Translations under genes and position numbers: made by a program
Part shown: positions 9,465-16,843 of the stretch, piece by piece
Layout: every line of letters begins with the position of its first letter
Position numbering within the stretch: the stretch's first letter is position 1
NCBI GenBank assembly: GCA_034429745.1
Contig: DAOUFY010000052.1
Location: 1 to 26,660, forward strand
Direction: 5' to 3'
Length of the DNA: 26,660 bases
From: JBAXBF01 sp034429745
GTDB taxonomy: Bacteria > Chloroflexota > Anaerolineae > Anaerolineales > DRKV01
The notes under the pieces: generated by a model
Told to the model about the DNA's origin: nothing
What the model saw: the letters and a program-made list of their open reading frames with translations, nothing else
Database searches by the model: none

Positions 9465-10610
9465 TTATCCATCTTTAGCACAACGAAAGCCAACTTCCCT
9501 ATAATCATACTCATTAGATACAGGCATGAGATACAAACGCATAGCTGTACGGATTACTGGAGCAGCAAATCGCCATCCTCCGCCGCGCAGCACGCGTGCA
9601 TTTCCACTATCAGGTCCTCGTGGATTATTCTTTGGTGTAACTCGGTAATAATCACCGCTATACCAATCCTGCACCCATTCTTGGACATTCCCTGCCATAT
9701 CTAAAACACCATAAGGACTTGCCCCTTTAGGATAGCTGCCAACTGGAGTCGTTCCACCTTTTTTACTTTCTTTATAATTCGCCTCTTCTGTAGTAGGAGT
9801 TTTATTGCCCCATGGATATTTTCGTCCATCAGTGCCGCGTGCGGCTTTTTCCCATTCTGCCTCAGTTGGCAGACGTCCCCCAGCCCATTCACAATATGCT
9901 TTTGCCTGCTCCCAATTTACGTATTCGACAGGATAATCATCATATTCGTTACTTTCAATTCTTTCTGCTTTAATCGGCAATGTGCAGGCACCGTCGGCAA
10001 TACATTTCTTGTATAACTTATTGGACACTTCGTTTTTATAAATCCAAAAAGCATCTAGATAAACGGCATGTTGAGGTTTTTCGCTATCGAGTGCCTGAAT
10101 ATCAGTATCTACAGACCCCATTAAGAATTCACCAGCTGGGATATACAACATTAGCGCGCCATCTTTAGGATTGATAGAGGATATTACCGTACCTGCATCA
10201 ATACGATTGTTGCCATTTTCGACAATTATCTGAGGTGTCATTTTACTTTCATTTATAGCAGACGGTGATAGACTAAGTGATACAGACGTAGGTTGTCCAG
10301 TTGATTCAGATGAAGGTGAAATCGGGAATATGGTGAGTATAGAACAAATCCCACTAATTAAAACAAAACCCAAAACAACTGCTCCAACTACGGATATAAG
10401 AATTTTTTTGTATGTATTGCTACTCTTTGATCTTTTTTGTGAAGCTTTTTGCTCTACAACATGATAAGAAGGTAAATTGTTCTTGTTATTTATTGAATCA
10501 TGTGGAGTAGGGCTTTGATTTTGACTGATTGGTGTCTTAAGGCATACTTTTTCCATCTCTTTAGCAAACAAAGCCATAGAAGAAAAACGTTGGCTCGGTT
10601 CTTTTGCCAA
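9465..10610 (-). CDS. C-terminal part: membrane anchor and FGE-sulfatase-fold sensor domain
   Basis: This 381-aa frame is the part of the broken kinase gene downstream of the TAG that can start at an ATG (10610). The same frame is open back to 10805 and encodes the kinase C-lobe. Residues 1-20 (AKEPSQRF) end the kinase fold, 70-95 form a single transmembrane helix, a Ser/Pro/Thr linker follows, and about 150-380 form an FGE-sulfatase domain. That domain shows GRLPTEAEWEKAARG, YPWG, MAGNVQEWVQDW, RVLRGGGW and the terminal GFRC. The stretch after RGGGW, where true formylglycine-generating enzymes keep their catalytic Cys pair, has no Cys, so a binding or sensing role is likelier than catalysis. 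Whether this part is expressed alone is unknown. Confidence 0.7.
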   Translation of the reverse strand: MAKEPSQRFSSMALFAKEMEKVCLKTPISQNQSPTPHDSINNKNNLPSYHVVEQKASQKRSKSSNTYKKILISVVGAVVLGFVLISGICSILTIFPISPSSESTGQPTSVSLSLSPSAINESKMTPQIIVENGNNRIDAGTVISSINPKDGALMLYIPAGEFLMGSVDTDIQALDSEKPQHAVYLDAFWIYKNEVSNKLYKKCIADGACTLPIKAERIESNEYDDYPVEYVNWEQAKAYCEWAGGRLPTEAEWEKAARGTDGRKYPWGNKTPTTEEANYKESKKGGTTPVGSYPKGASPYGVLDMAGNVQEWVQDWYSGDYYRVTPKNNPRGPDSGNARVLRGGGWRFAAPVIRTAMRLYLMPVSNEYDYREVGFRCAKDG

Positions 10611-10805
10611 CGCTTTACTTATTAATATCTCTACGCTTAAAGGTAAGTCGGGATTGAATTGACGCGGAGAAGGAAAAGGTTCAGAAATTTGTTTTGCTAA
10701 AATAGCTGCTGGTTTTTCTCCCTGATATGGAAGTTGACCAGCAACTAATTCATATAAAACAACTCCCAGTGAATATACATCTACTAACGGGGTTATTTGA
10801 TTCTT

Positions 10806-11375
10806 CTATTGCTCTGGTGCCATATATTTTGGGGTTCCAACCCCTCCAGTTCCCGTTAAAGTGAAGCCCTCTTCTGCATTGAGTATTTTTGCTACTCCAA
10901 AATCAGTCAGCATCGGTTGTCCAGCTTCGGTAAGCAGTATATTCGCTGGTTTTACATCACGATGTACAATATCATGTTGGTGGGCGTAATCCAGAGCTTG
11001 AGCTATTGGAATTAACAAAGTGCATGCTTGACGATAATCCATTCCCTTGCCATTTAATGCCTTCACTACATCCTTTAATGAACCCCCTGCTAAAAAAGGC
11101 ATAACCAAAAATGGCATGTTGTTATATTCGCCATAATCTATCACGCGAACAATATGAGGATGATTTAATTTTGCCATCCGTTTTGCTTCCTGATCAAAAC
11201 GGATTCTCGTTTTTTCCCATTGAGATGGGTTTATCTTATCACGGCAAATGAATTTAATCGCCACATCGCATTCCAAACGAGTGTCATAACCTCGGTACAC
11301 CGTTGCCATACCCCCTTCTCCCAATGGCTCAAAAATTTGGTAACGCCCAATGACCTTCCCGCTTAGAATTTCCAT
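10806..11375 (-). CDS. Truncated Hanks-type Ser/Thr protein kinase, N-terminal part
   Basis: A 189-aa protein as written, ending in TAG directly after the kinase APE motif. It carries the glycine loop GEGGMATV (19-26), ATP-anchoring Lys41, helix-C Glu63, HRD at 138-140 with Lys142 and Asn145, DFG at 158-160 and APE at 186-188. These are all the catalytic residues, but the C-lobe helices that stabilise the fold and bind substrate are missing, so the truncated product should be unstable or inactive unless the stop is read through. The intact gene would be a membrane receptor kinase. An extended -10 lies upstream at 11419-11427, and the ribosome site (AGAAAGAAAG) is poor. Confidence 0.75.
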   Translation of the reverse strand: MEILSGKVIGRYQIFEPLGEGGMATVYRGYDTRLECDVAIKFICRDKINPSQWEKTRIRFDQEAKRMAKLNHPHIVRVIDYGEYNNMPFLVMPFLAGGSLKDVVKALNGKGMDYRQACTLLIPIAQALDYAHQHDIVHRDVKPANILLTEAGQPMLTDFGVAKILNAEEGFTLTGTGGVGTPKYMAPEQ

Positions 11376-11418
11376 AATTCTTTCTTTCTAAAAGTAGAGA
11401 CTATTGTTCTTTATAATA

Positions 11419-11427
11419 ATTCTATCA
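11419..11427 (-). promoter_or_regulatory. Extended -10 promoter for the kinase gene
   Basis: Reading the - strand, TGA precedes TAGAAT (hexamer 11424 down to 11419, TG at 11427-11426), one mismatch from an ideal extended -10. It is about 44 bp upstream of the kinase ATG and downstream of the tRNA terminator, so it is well placed. No -35 box is seen. Confidence 0.45.
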
Positions 11428-11499
11428 CCTATTTAATAAAAGAATCCTGTCATTTCTTTAATAAGTAATTACCATATCTCATTGAACATATATGAAAAC

Positions 11500-11539
11500 A
11501 AAAAAAAAGCACCCCACTTATTATGGATAAATGGGGTAC
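11500..11539 (-). terminator. Rho-independent terminator after the tRNA
   Basis: On the - strand an 8-bp stem (11539-11532 with 11516-11509, one G-T wobble) with a 15-nt loop is followed by nine T (A at 11500-11508). It lies 22 nt beyond the tRNA 3' end and closes the lysC-asd-tRNA unit, separating it from the kinase gene. Confidence 0.88.
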
Positions 11540-11561
11540 CTTGAATACTCTATTTTTTACA

Positions 11562-11634
11562 TGGCGAGGGAGGGAGTCGAACCCACGACCCGCGGATTAT
11601 GATGCCGCTGCTCTGCCAACTGAGCTACCTCGCC
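11562..11634 (-). tRNA. tRNA with CAU anticodon (elongator Met, or Ile2)
   Basis: A 73-nt cloverleaf: a perfect 7-bp acceptor stem (GGCGAGG with CCTCGCC), a 4-bp D stem (GCTC with GAGC), anticodon CAT at 11601-11599 preceded by T33, a 5-nt variable loop and TTCGACT in the T loop, with discriminator A. CCA is not encoded. The paired 1-72 end argues against initiator tRNA. Elongator tRNA-Met and lysidine-modified tRNA-Ile2 share this anticodon, and sequence reading alone does not separate them. Two stem positions do not pair: C31-U39 in the anticodon stem and U50-U64 in the T stem. It starts 27 nt after the asd stop with no terminator between, so it is probably processed from the lysC-asd transcript. 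Confidence 0.9.
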
Positions 11635-11661
11635 AAAATTTCTTATATTTTACCTTTAAAT

Positions 11662-12741
11662 TTACATTCTGTCAAATATTTTTTCACGCTTAACCAATAA
11701 CTCAGCATTAAACAACGAACCACCGGCAGCACCTCTAATGGTATTGTGAGATAATATGACCATCTTCACCGTTGCTATCGGATCCTTTCTCACTCTACCT
11801 ACGACTGTTGTCATTCCCTTTCCAATCATACGATCCAACCGTGGTTGTGGTCGGTCATCAGCGTCCATAACTTCTATCACAGGTTTTGGGCAAGATGGCA
11901 AATCAATAATTTCATCTGAAGCTTTATAGTTCCTCAAACATTGGCTAACTTCTTCAATATCGGCATCTTTTTCTAATTGTACAGATAAACATACTAGATG
12001 ACCATCACTGACTGCTACTCGATTTGTATGGGCAGACAAGATAAAAGGAGCTAAAGTAATTTTTTCTCCTTCGATTTTTCCAATCATTTTTCTTGGCTCC
12101 CACTCAACTTTGCTTTCTTCCCCTCCAATAAACGGAATCACATTATCCAAAATATCCAATGAGGGAACTCCAGGGTAACCAGCTCCTGATATCGCTTGCA
12201 TCGAAACAACAAAACCTGTTTTTACTCCAAAATGGTTATGGAGGGCTTTAAGTACTACTGTTAACCCGGTGCTTGTACAATTTGGATTCGTTATGATCGC
12301 ACCTTTCCAGCCGCGTTTCTTCTGTTGTATAGGTAATAAATCTAAATGTTCTGGGTTCACTTCAGGTAATAGAATGGGTACATCATCTTCTTTTCGATAA
12401 GCAGAAGCATTAGAGCATACATATATCCCTTTTTCAGCAAATTGATGCTCGCAAGCTTTTGCAATCTCTGTTGGCAGAGCCGAAAAAACGATTTTTACAT
12501 CACCTTGATCTTTTACTGCTTCAACTGTATTAGGCAACACCACCATATCTTTCGCCCAAGCAGGCATTTTTTCAGGAATAATCCAATGACAAGCTTCCTT
12601 ATACTTGCACCCTTCACTTCGATCTGAAGCGGTGAGAGCAACTACTTTAAACCAGGGATGATTATCAAGCAAATGCACAAAACGCTGCCCCACACTGCCT
12701 GTGGCGGCCAATATTGCAACTGGTATTGGTCTAATTTCCAT
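11662..12741 (-). CDS. asd: Aspartate-semialdehyde dehydrogenase (archaeal/fungal type)
   Basis: A 359-aa enzyme that reduces aspartyl phosphate with NADPH to aspartate semialdehyde, the branch point for lysine, threonine and methionine. Visible are the Rossmann loop AATGSVGQ (12-19, with Ala where Gly is usual), catalytic Cys155 in NPNCTSTG, the SGAGYPG loop (186-192), and NRVAVSDGH with His248. This pattern belongs to the archaeal/fungal branch rather than the E. coli type. The frame is open upstream to 12807, but that would overlap lysC. The ATG at 12741 starts 4 nt after the lysC stop, with AAAGAGGG in the lysC end as ribosome site, so translation is probably coupled. The aspartate pathway's first two enzymes are therefore adjacent. 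Confidence 0.93.
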   Translation of the reverse strand: MEIRPIPVAILAATGSVGQRFVHLLDNHPWFKVVALTASDRSEGCKYKEACHWIIPEKMPAWAKDMVVLPNTVEAVKDQGDVKIVFSALPTEIAKACEHQFAEKGIYVCSNASAYRKEDDVPILLPEVNPEHLDLLPIQQKKRGWKGAIITNPNCTSTGLTVVLKALHNHFGVKTGFVVSMQAISGAGYPGVPSLDILDNVIPFIGGEESKVEWEPRKMIGKIEGEKITLAPFILSAHTNRVAVSDGHLVCLSVQLEKDADIEEVSQCLRNYKASDEIIDLPSCPKPVIEVMDADDRPQPRLDRMIGKGMTTVVGRVRKDPIATVKMVILSHNTIRGAAGGSLFNAELLVKREKIFDRM

Positions 12742-12745
12742 AACA

Positions 12746-14173
12746 CTATCCCTCTTTATTAATAAGTTTATGCAAAGCTCGCACCGCTTTTTCTCCTTCT
12801 GAAGCATCTACAATCATACTTATTGATACTTCAGAAGAACCCTGTGCGATCGCAATCACATTTACTTGCGCTTCCCCTAAGGCATTAAAGATTATGCCCG
12901 CTACGCCTGGTGTGTTTCTCAGCCCTTCCCCAACCACAGTTATTATGTCAACTTCATCAGTTGCCCACACTCGGTCAATATCGCGCCTTCTCAATTCGTT
13001 GGCAAAGGCTTTTTCAATCGCTTGGATAACTTTTGTGGTGGATTCAGCTGGAACCGCAAAACAAATGGATTGTTCAGAGGAAGCTTGTGAAATCAAGGGT
13101 ACACTTGTTCCCGTTTCTGCAACTGCTTTGAAAGTTCTTGCAGCAACCCCAGGAACTCCAAGCATACCTCGTCCTTCTAGGGTTATTAAGTTTATTCCTC
13201 GAATTAAAGTTACAGCTTTAATAATTTCGTTTGGTTTTTTACCATTAGCCTCTTGAAGAACATCAACCAACCATGTACCTGGTCCCGCAGGGTTAAAAGT
13301 ATTGCATACACGCAGGCCAATGCCGGCTTCGATAACCGGTCTTATGGTTTTTGGGTGCAATACTTTTGCTCCAAAATAAGCTAATTCTGCTACTTCGCGG
13401 AAAGATAAATATGGAATAGTTTTAGCTTCCGGCACTACGCGCGGATCCGCTGTCATAACTCCATCCACATCCGTCCAAATCCACAATTCTTTTGCATTAA
13501 GTGCCGCGGCTATTATAGCAGCAGAATAATCACTGCCTCCCCTTCCAAGTGTAGTAGTTATGCCTTCTTTTGTAGCACCAATAAACCCCGTTACAATTGG
13601 TATAATTCCTTGGTTAATAAGAGGTAATAGTATCTTTTTTGTTCTTAGTTCTGTTTCATGAAAATCCGGATGAGCAGATTGGAACTGATTATCCGTAATG
13701 ATTAATTGAGTTGCTTCAACAACCTGAGCCATTAATTGATTGGATATCAACGCACCTGCCAATAATCTAGCACTCATTCTTTCTCCAAGGGCTGAAACAG
13801 CGTCCAATGCTCTGGGAGTTGCTTCGCCTAAAATTGAAATGGCTTCACATAAATTCATGAATTCAGTTATGAGGTGAGAGATTTCTTGCTTTAGCTGCAC
13901 TTGTCTTGCCAAATCGGGAATCAACTTTTCAGCAATTTCATTATGCATGTTTTTCAAACGAATAGAGTTTTGCATATAGACAGTTGTATCTCCCTGGCAA
14001 GCTGCCAAAGCGCTTTCTATAAGAGTGTTTGTTACCCCCGCCAGTGCTGAAGTAACAACAACTAACTTTTTCCAATCATTTTGAGCGTTTTTAATAATAT
14101 CAAGCACACCATTCATTGCGGCAACACTGCCGACCGATGTACCACCAAACTTCATAACGAGAATATTGTCCAC
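12746..14173 (-). CDS. lysC: Aspartate kinase with tandem ACT domains
   Basis: A 475-aa monofunctional aspartokinase that phosphorylates aspartate, the committed step of the aspartate amino-acid family. The kinase half carries KFGGTSVG (8-15), GRGGSDYSA (210-218) and TDVDGVMTADPR (234-245). Two ACT domains follow (about 320-395 and 408-475), with the effector-site stretches SQASSE and AQGSSEVSIS, so feedback inhibition by lysine and/or threonine is expected; which one cannot be read off. The start is GTG at 14173, chosen because AAAGGG lies 9 nt upstream. An ATG seven codons in would also keep KFGG but has no such site. It is 17 nt after the M20 gene and 4 nt before asd, and it ends in TAG. 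Confidence 0.95.
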   Translation of the reverse strand: MDNILVMKFGGTSVGSVAAMNGVLDIIKNAQNDWKKLVVVTSALAGVTNTLIESALAACQGDTTVYMQNSIRLKNMHNEIAEKLIPDLARQVQLKQEISHLITEFMNLCEAISILGEATPRALDAVSALGERMSARLLAGALISNQLMAQVVEATQLIITDNQFQSAHPDFHETELRTKKILLPLINQGIIPIVTGFIGATKEGITTTLGRGGSDYSAAIIAAALNAKELWIWTDVDGVMTADPRVVPEAKTIPYLSFREVAELAYFGAKVLHPKTIRPVIEAGIGLRVCNTFNPAGPGTWLVDVLQEANGKKPNEIIKAVTLIRGINLITLEGRGMLGVPGVAARTFKAVAETGTSVPLISQASSEQSICFAVPAESTTKVIQAIEKAFANELRRRDIDRVWATDEVDIITVVGEGLRNTPGVAGIIFNALGEAQVNVIAIAQGSSEVSISMIVDASEGEKAVRALHKLINKEG

Positions 14174-14190
14174 TTCTTATATCCCTTTCA

Positions 14191-15384
14191 TCAATGTGTA
14201 AGCATTTTACCAAATTCATTCAAAGCCTGATAGTATGGGAAAATACTAGGTATGTAATGTCTTTCGTCTTTTGCATGAACTCCGATACCACTTTGCCCCC
14301 ATATAACCGCCTGTTTTCCAGGTACAAATCGTGCGCTTGAACCTGGTAATTTTTTTCCCATAACAGGCTCTTGTCCGGATACGGATTTGATTGCTTTACT
14401 CAATAAATGTAAATATTCGTTGTTAAGATCACAGGAAACTCCCCCTTCAATACCCTCAAATTTAACTTCTAAACCAAAATCTTTGCCATAAGCTTCAATT
14501 TTTTCTTTCAAGTGTTCCTCGTTGTCTTCGGGTATCAAACGGATTTCTACACCTAATACTCCACGATCGGGAGTGATGTTATATACACCTTCAATCCCTA
14601 TATTCGCAAATGGAAAACGTATTTGCGATTGCCACCCATCGGAACTATTAAGAGTCAAATCCTTTTCAGCAATCTGTGTTATTGCTTCTTTTGCTCTGAA
14701 CAGCCGCTCAACTAAGTCATACTGAATTCCAGCCAGTCCTGAATGAGTCCTTTCTCCTTTTGCAACAATTCGAAAAACTGCTCTGCCGCGGCTTTTAGGA
14801 CAGATAGAACCCCAAATTTGATTGCCTTTTTCTTCCGTACGTTCTCCAACAATCACTAGTTTTGGTACTTGATAGCCTTCAGATAAAATTTTTTTAAATA
14901 TAAAGGGTGTGCCCATTGGTTCAGTTTCACCATTTTCTTCATTGCCTACTAGCATTAGGCTTATTGCGGGATAAGGAGGACCTGCTTTTATTATGTCTTT
15001 AAACCACACCATAAAAGTGGCAACCACAGTTTTCATATCAGCAGAACCTCTTCCCCATAGATAATCCCCTTCAATATAGGGCTCAAATTGACCATCATCC
15101 GGCTCTGGAGCTACCACATCAAAATGACCTGATAACATTACTGGCACAGATTTCCTCTTCTCTTCCGAAAGAGGGAACTCTACCAACATCGAAGGATACT
15201 TGCCTTCAAAACTGTAAACCAGCAAACCAGCGTTGGTTAGATAATCTTTGATCCATTGATGTGCTTTTCTTACTTCATCTAACCTCTCAGACGGGCAGGC
15301 AGTAACAGATGGTATCTTAATTAATTCTTGACTAACCTCAAGGATTTCTTGAGTTTTCTTTGGAAATCTATCTAATTTATTCAT
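14191..15384 (-). CDS. M20 family metallo-amidohydrolase (ArgE/DapE-like)
   Basis: A 397-aa di-zinc hydrolase of the M20 family, which removes acyl groups from amino acids or cleaves small peptides. Likely metal ligands are His87 (in GHFDVV), bridging Asp116 (GRGSADMK), the Glu149-Glu150 pair (general base and ligand), Glu181 and His370. His214 (THSG) marks the dimerisation-domain histidine. The family includes DapE, ArgE and carboxypeptidase G2, and motifs do not decide among them. Position next to lysC and asd suggests DapE, but the divergent DapL-like enzyme makes the succinylated lysine route unnecessary. It lies 30 nt after the aminotransferase gene. CGGAG precedes the ATG by about 12 nt, a longer spacing than usual. 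Confidence 0.85.
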   Translation of the reverse strand: MNKLDRFPKKTQEILEVSQELIKIPSVTACPSERLDEVRKAHQWIKDYLTNAGLLVYSFEGKYPSMLVEFPLSEEKRKSVPVMLSGHFDVVAPEPDDGQFEPYIEGDYLWGRGSADMKTVVATFMVWFKDIIKAGPPYPAISLMLVGNEENGETEPMGTPFIFKKILSEGYQVPKLVIVGERTEEKGNQIWGSICPKSRGRAVFRIVAKGERTHSGLAGIQYDLVERLFRAKEAITQIAEKDLTLNSSDGWQSQIRFPFANIGIEGVYNITPDRGVLGVEIRLIPEDNEEHLKEKIEAYGKDFGLEVKFEGIEGGVSCDLNNEYLHLLSKAIKSVSGQEPVMGKKLPGSSARFVPGKQAVIWGQSGIGVHAKDERHYIPSIFPYYQALNEFGKMLTH

Positions 15385-15414
15385 AAATAAAAATAACTCC
15401 GGTAATGCCTCGAA

Positions 15415-16707
15415 TTAATGTACTAGAGCGTTCAACCCCTCTAATAGTCTTTCAGCCGCTCCTAATGTTCTTTCAGGTGGAGTGGCATAAGAAAATCGAA
15501 TCCAATCTTTTCCAAATGAAGAAAAATAAATTCCTGGGACAATTGCTACGCCATGTTCTTCCGCCATATATTGCCCCATTGGTTCGCTGTCAAGCCATCC
15601 TTTTGCTTCTAACCATGGTTTTACATTAATGAAAGCATAATATCCTTTTCCTAGAATATATTTAAAGTTATGCTTGTCTAAAAATTCTTTCAGTAACTTG
15701 CGGCTAGCATTTGTAGGTTGATTAACAACTTCCGCAGCTTTTGCAAACCCCATATCAAAAGCAGCCATAGCAACAGCTTGTCCGTAGTAATCAGGAATAA
15801 CGCTATGAGAAGCGCGAGACACAATAAATTTTATCACCTCTTCTGATGCTATTAGGTGCGCATTGCGAATATTCGAAGCTCCTAAACTTTTAGTAATACC
15901 ATCCAAAAAAATAATCCTTTTTCTTTGTTCTGGACTAAAGAATTTTAGGAAATTGTTTAAATCCATCGGTTGTTCATCTGTAATGTAATGATAAATCCAA
16001 TCATATAGAACAAAAGCAACACCTGCTTCTAAAGCTGCTTGCCCCAGCTCTGCTTGCATCTCAGGACTGATTGTATGCCCTGTAGGATTATCTGGATTAG
16101 TAATCACGATACCAGCAACTTTCCTGTTGTGCTTTTCAGCAAAAGCAACACATTCCCGAATAGCTTCTGGAGTATAGCGCCATCCATTCTCTTCTTCACC
16201 AGGGGCTAAAAGCACATTTGCCCCAACTCCATAGGGGCCCCAATTATACGAGACCCATGGAACTCTAGAAACGATTAAAACGTCTCCCTGTCGTCCATAT
16301 CCAAGAAATTGCATTGCTTCATAAGCTTTTATTAAAGCATCTCTACCACCAACTGCGGCAATAACGTTGTTTGGTCCAATACCAAAACTTGAATCTAATT
16401 TCCAATATTTTTCAATAACTGCCTTTCTAAATTCATTTGTACCAAATGGCATATCATAGGCAGTACCATGTTCTATTTGCATCTGAGCTGCTCGTTCTAG
16501 CAATTCTTTAGGAGTACCCGGCAAACTAGCCCCGCCATCCCCTTGTGATGCATCATAAGTTGGTTGATTAGGATTTTTCTGTTTAAACACAACAAGAGAT
16601 TTATTAATTAAAAACATTCGTGATGCAGGAATAGCAACCATTTTCGATAAATGATCGCTTACTGGTATAAGGTTTTCTAACGGTACAACGAAAGTAGGTT
16701 CATTCAT
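15415..16707 (-). CDS. PLP-dependent aminotransferase, class I/II, specificity unknown
   Basis: A 430-aa fold-type I aminotransferase. The PLP-binding features are NPDNPTG (204-210), Asp236 (pyridine nitrogen), the Schiff-base Lys273 in DGITKSLG and Arg404 near the C-terminus (substrate carboxylate). The N-terminal 60 residues and the PWVSYNWGPYG loop (150-160) are unlike the common AspC or DapL forms, so I do not assign a substrate. It is the promoter-proximal gene of the operon with the M20 hydrolase, lysC and asd, suggesting a link to aspartate-family amino acids. AAGGAAAT lies 11 nt before the ATG. The identity as an aminotransferase is firm; the reaction is not. Confidence 0.87.
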   Translation of the reverse strand: MNEPTFVVPLENLIPVSDHLSKMVAIPASRMFLINKSLVVFKQKNPNQPTYDASQGDGGASLPGTPKELLERAAQMQIEHGTAYDMPFGTNEFRKAVIEKYWKLDSSFGIGPNNVIAAVGGRDALIKAYEAMQFLGYGRQGDVLIVSRVPWVSYNWGPYGVGANVLLAPGEEENGWRYTPEAIRECVAFAEKHNRKVAGIVITNPDNPTGHTISPEMQAELGQAALEAGVAFVLYDWIYHYITDEQPMDLNNFLKFFSPEQRKRIIFLDGITKSLGASNIRNAHLIASEEVIKFIVSRASHSVIPDYYGQAVAMAAFDMGFAKAAEVVNQPTNASRKLLKEFLDKHNFKYILGKGYYAFINVKPWLEAKGWLDSEPMGQYMAEEHGVAIVPGIYFSSFGKDWIRFSYATPPERTLGAAERLLEGLNALVH

Positions 16708-16753
16708 TGCTTAATGATTTCCTTTTAGTATTATTTTTTATAAGTTAGCGCTT

Positions 16754-16782
16754 ATTATACTCTAAATCTAAAAATTTTTAAC
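16754..16782 (-). promoter_or_regulatory. Promoter of the aminotransferase-M20-lysC-asd operon
   Basis: On the - strand a perfect TATAAT (16759 down to 16754) lies 46 bp before the ATG at 16707. At 17-bp spacing the -35 position reads GTTAAA (16782-16777), only three matches to consensus. An imperfect palindrome around AGCGCT (16747-16752) lies at the expected transcription start and could be an operator, but this is only suggestive. The promoter overlaps the divergent one for the + strand genes. Confidence 0.5.
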
Positions 16783-16787
16783 CACTA

Positions 16788-16796
16788 TGGTAAAAT
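16788..16796 (+). promoter_or_regulatory. Extended -10 promoter of the DapL-like gene cluster
   Basis: TGG precedes TAAAAT (hexamer 16791-16796), one mismatch from an ideal extended -10, 47 bp upstream of the ATG at 16844. There is no -35 box at standard spacing. It lies back to back with the opposite-strand promoter, so the two amino-acid gene sets may be co-regulated from this 136-bp region. Confidence 0.45.
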
Positions 16797-16843
16797 AATA
16801 CAAAAATCACTACTAAAATGGAAAAATAATTACGCGAGGATTC

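Larger units (their letters stand above)
9465..11375 (-). pseudogene. Ser/Thr kinase-FGE-fold fusion interrupted by one in-frame TAG
   Basis: Read through, this is one 636-codon gene of common Chloroflexota design: a Hanks-type kinase, a transmembrane segment and an extracytoplasmic FGE/sulfatase-modifying-factor fold. A single TAG at 10806-10808 (codon 190) falls just after APEQ of the kinase activation segment. Both sides are in the same frame with no other stop, and translation resumes at once with the expected kinase sequence: KNQITPLVDVYSLG follows, carrying the subdomain IX Asp. Kinases of this type often have Trp after APEQ, so a TGG-to-TAG change would explain it. TAG ends lysC and the DapL-like gene in this window, so general recoding is unlikely. 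A recent nonsense mutation or a sequencing error is the simplest reading; programmed readthrough is less likely. Confidence 0.8.

Noticed and set aside
10806..10808. TAG as a recoded sense codon throughout the genome
   Set aside because: lysC and the DapL-like gene in this window end in TAG at the expected protein ends, so TAG works as a stop.
12742..12807. Longer asd start giving 22 extra N-terminal residues
   Set aside because: It would overlap the end of lysC, adds a non-conserved basic segment before the Rossmann strand, and the ATG at 12741 has a better placed ribosome site.
16708..16843. Lysine or SAM riboswitch, or T-box, upstream of the lysC operon
   Set aside because: The whole gap is 136 bp, the transcribed leader is under 50 nt, and no conserved riboswitch or T-box core is seen.
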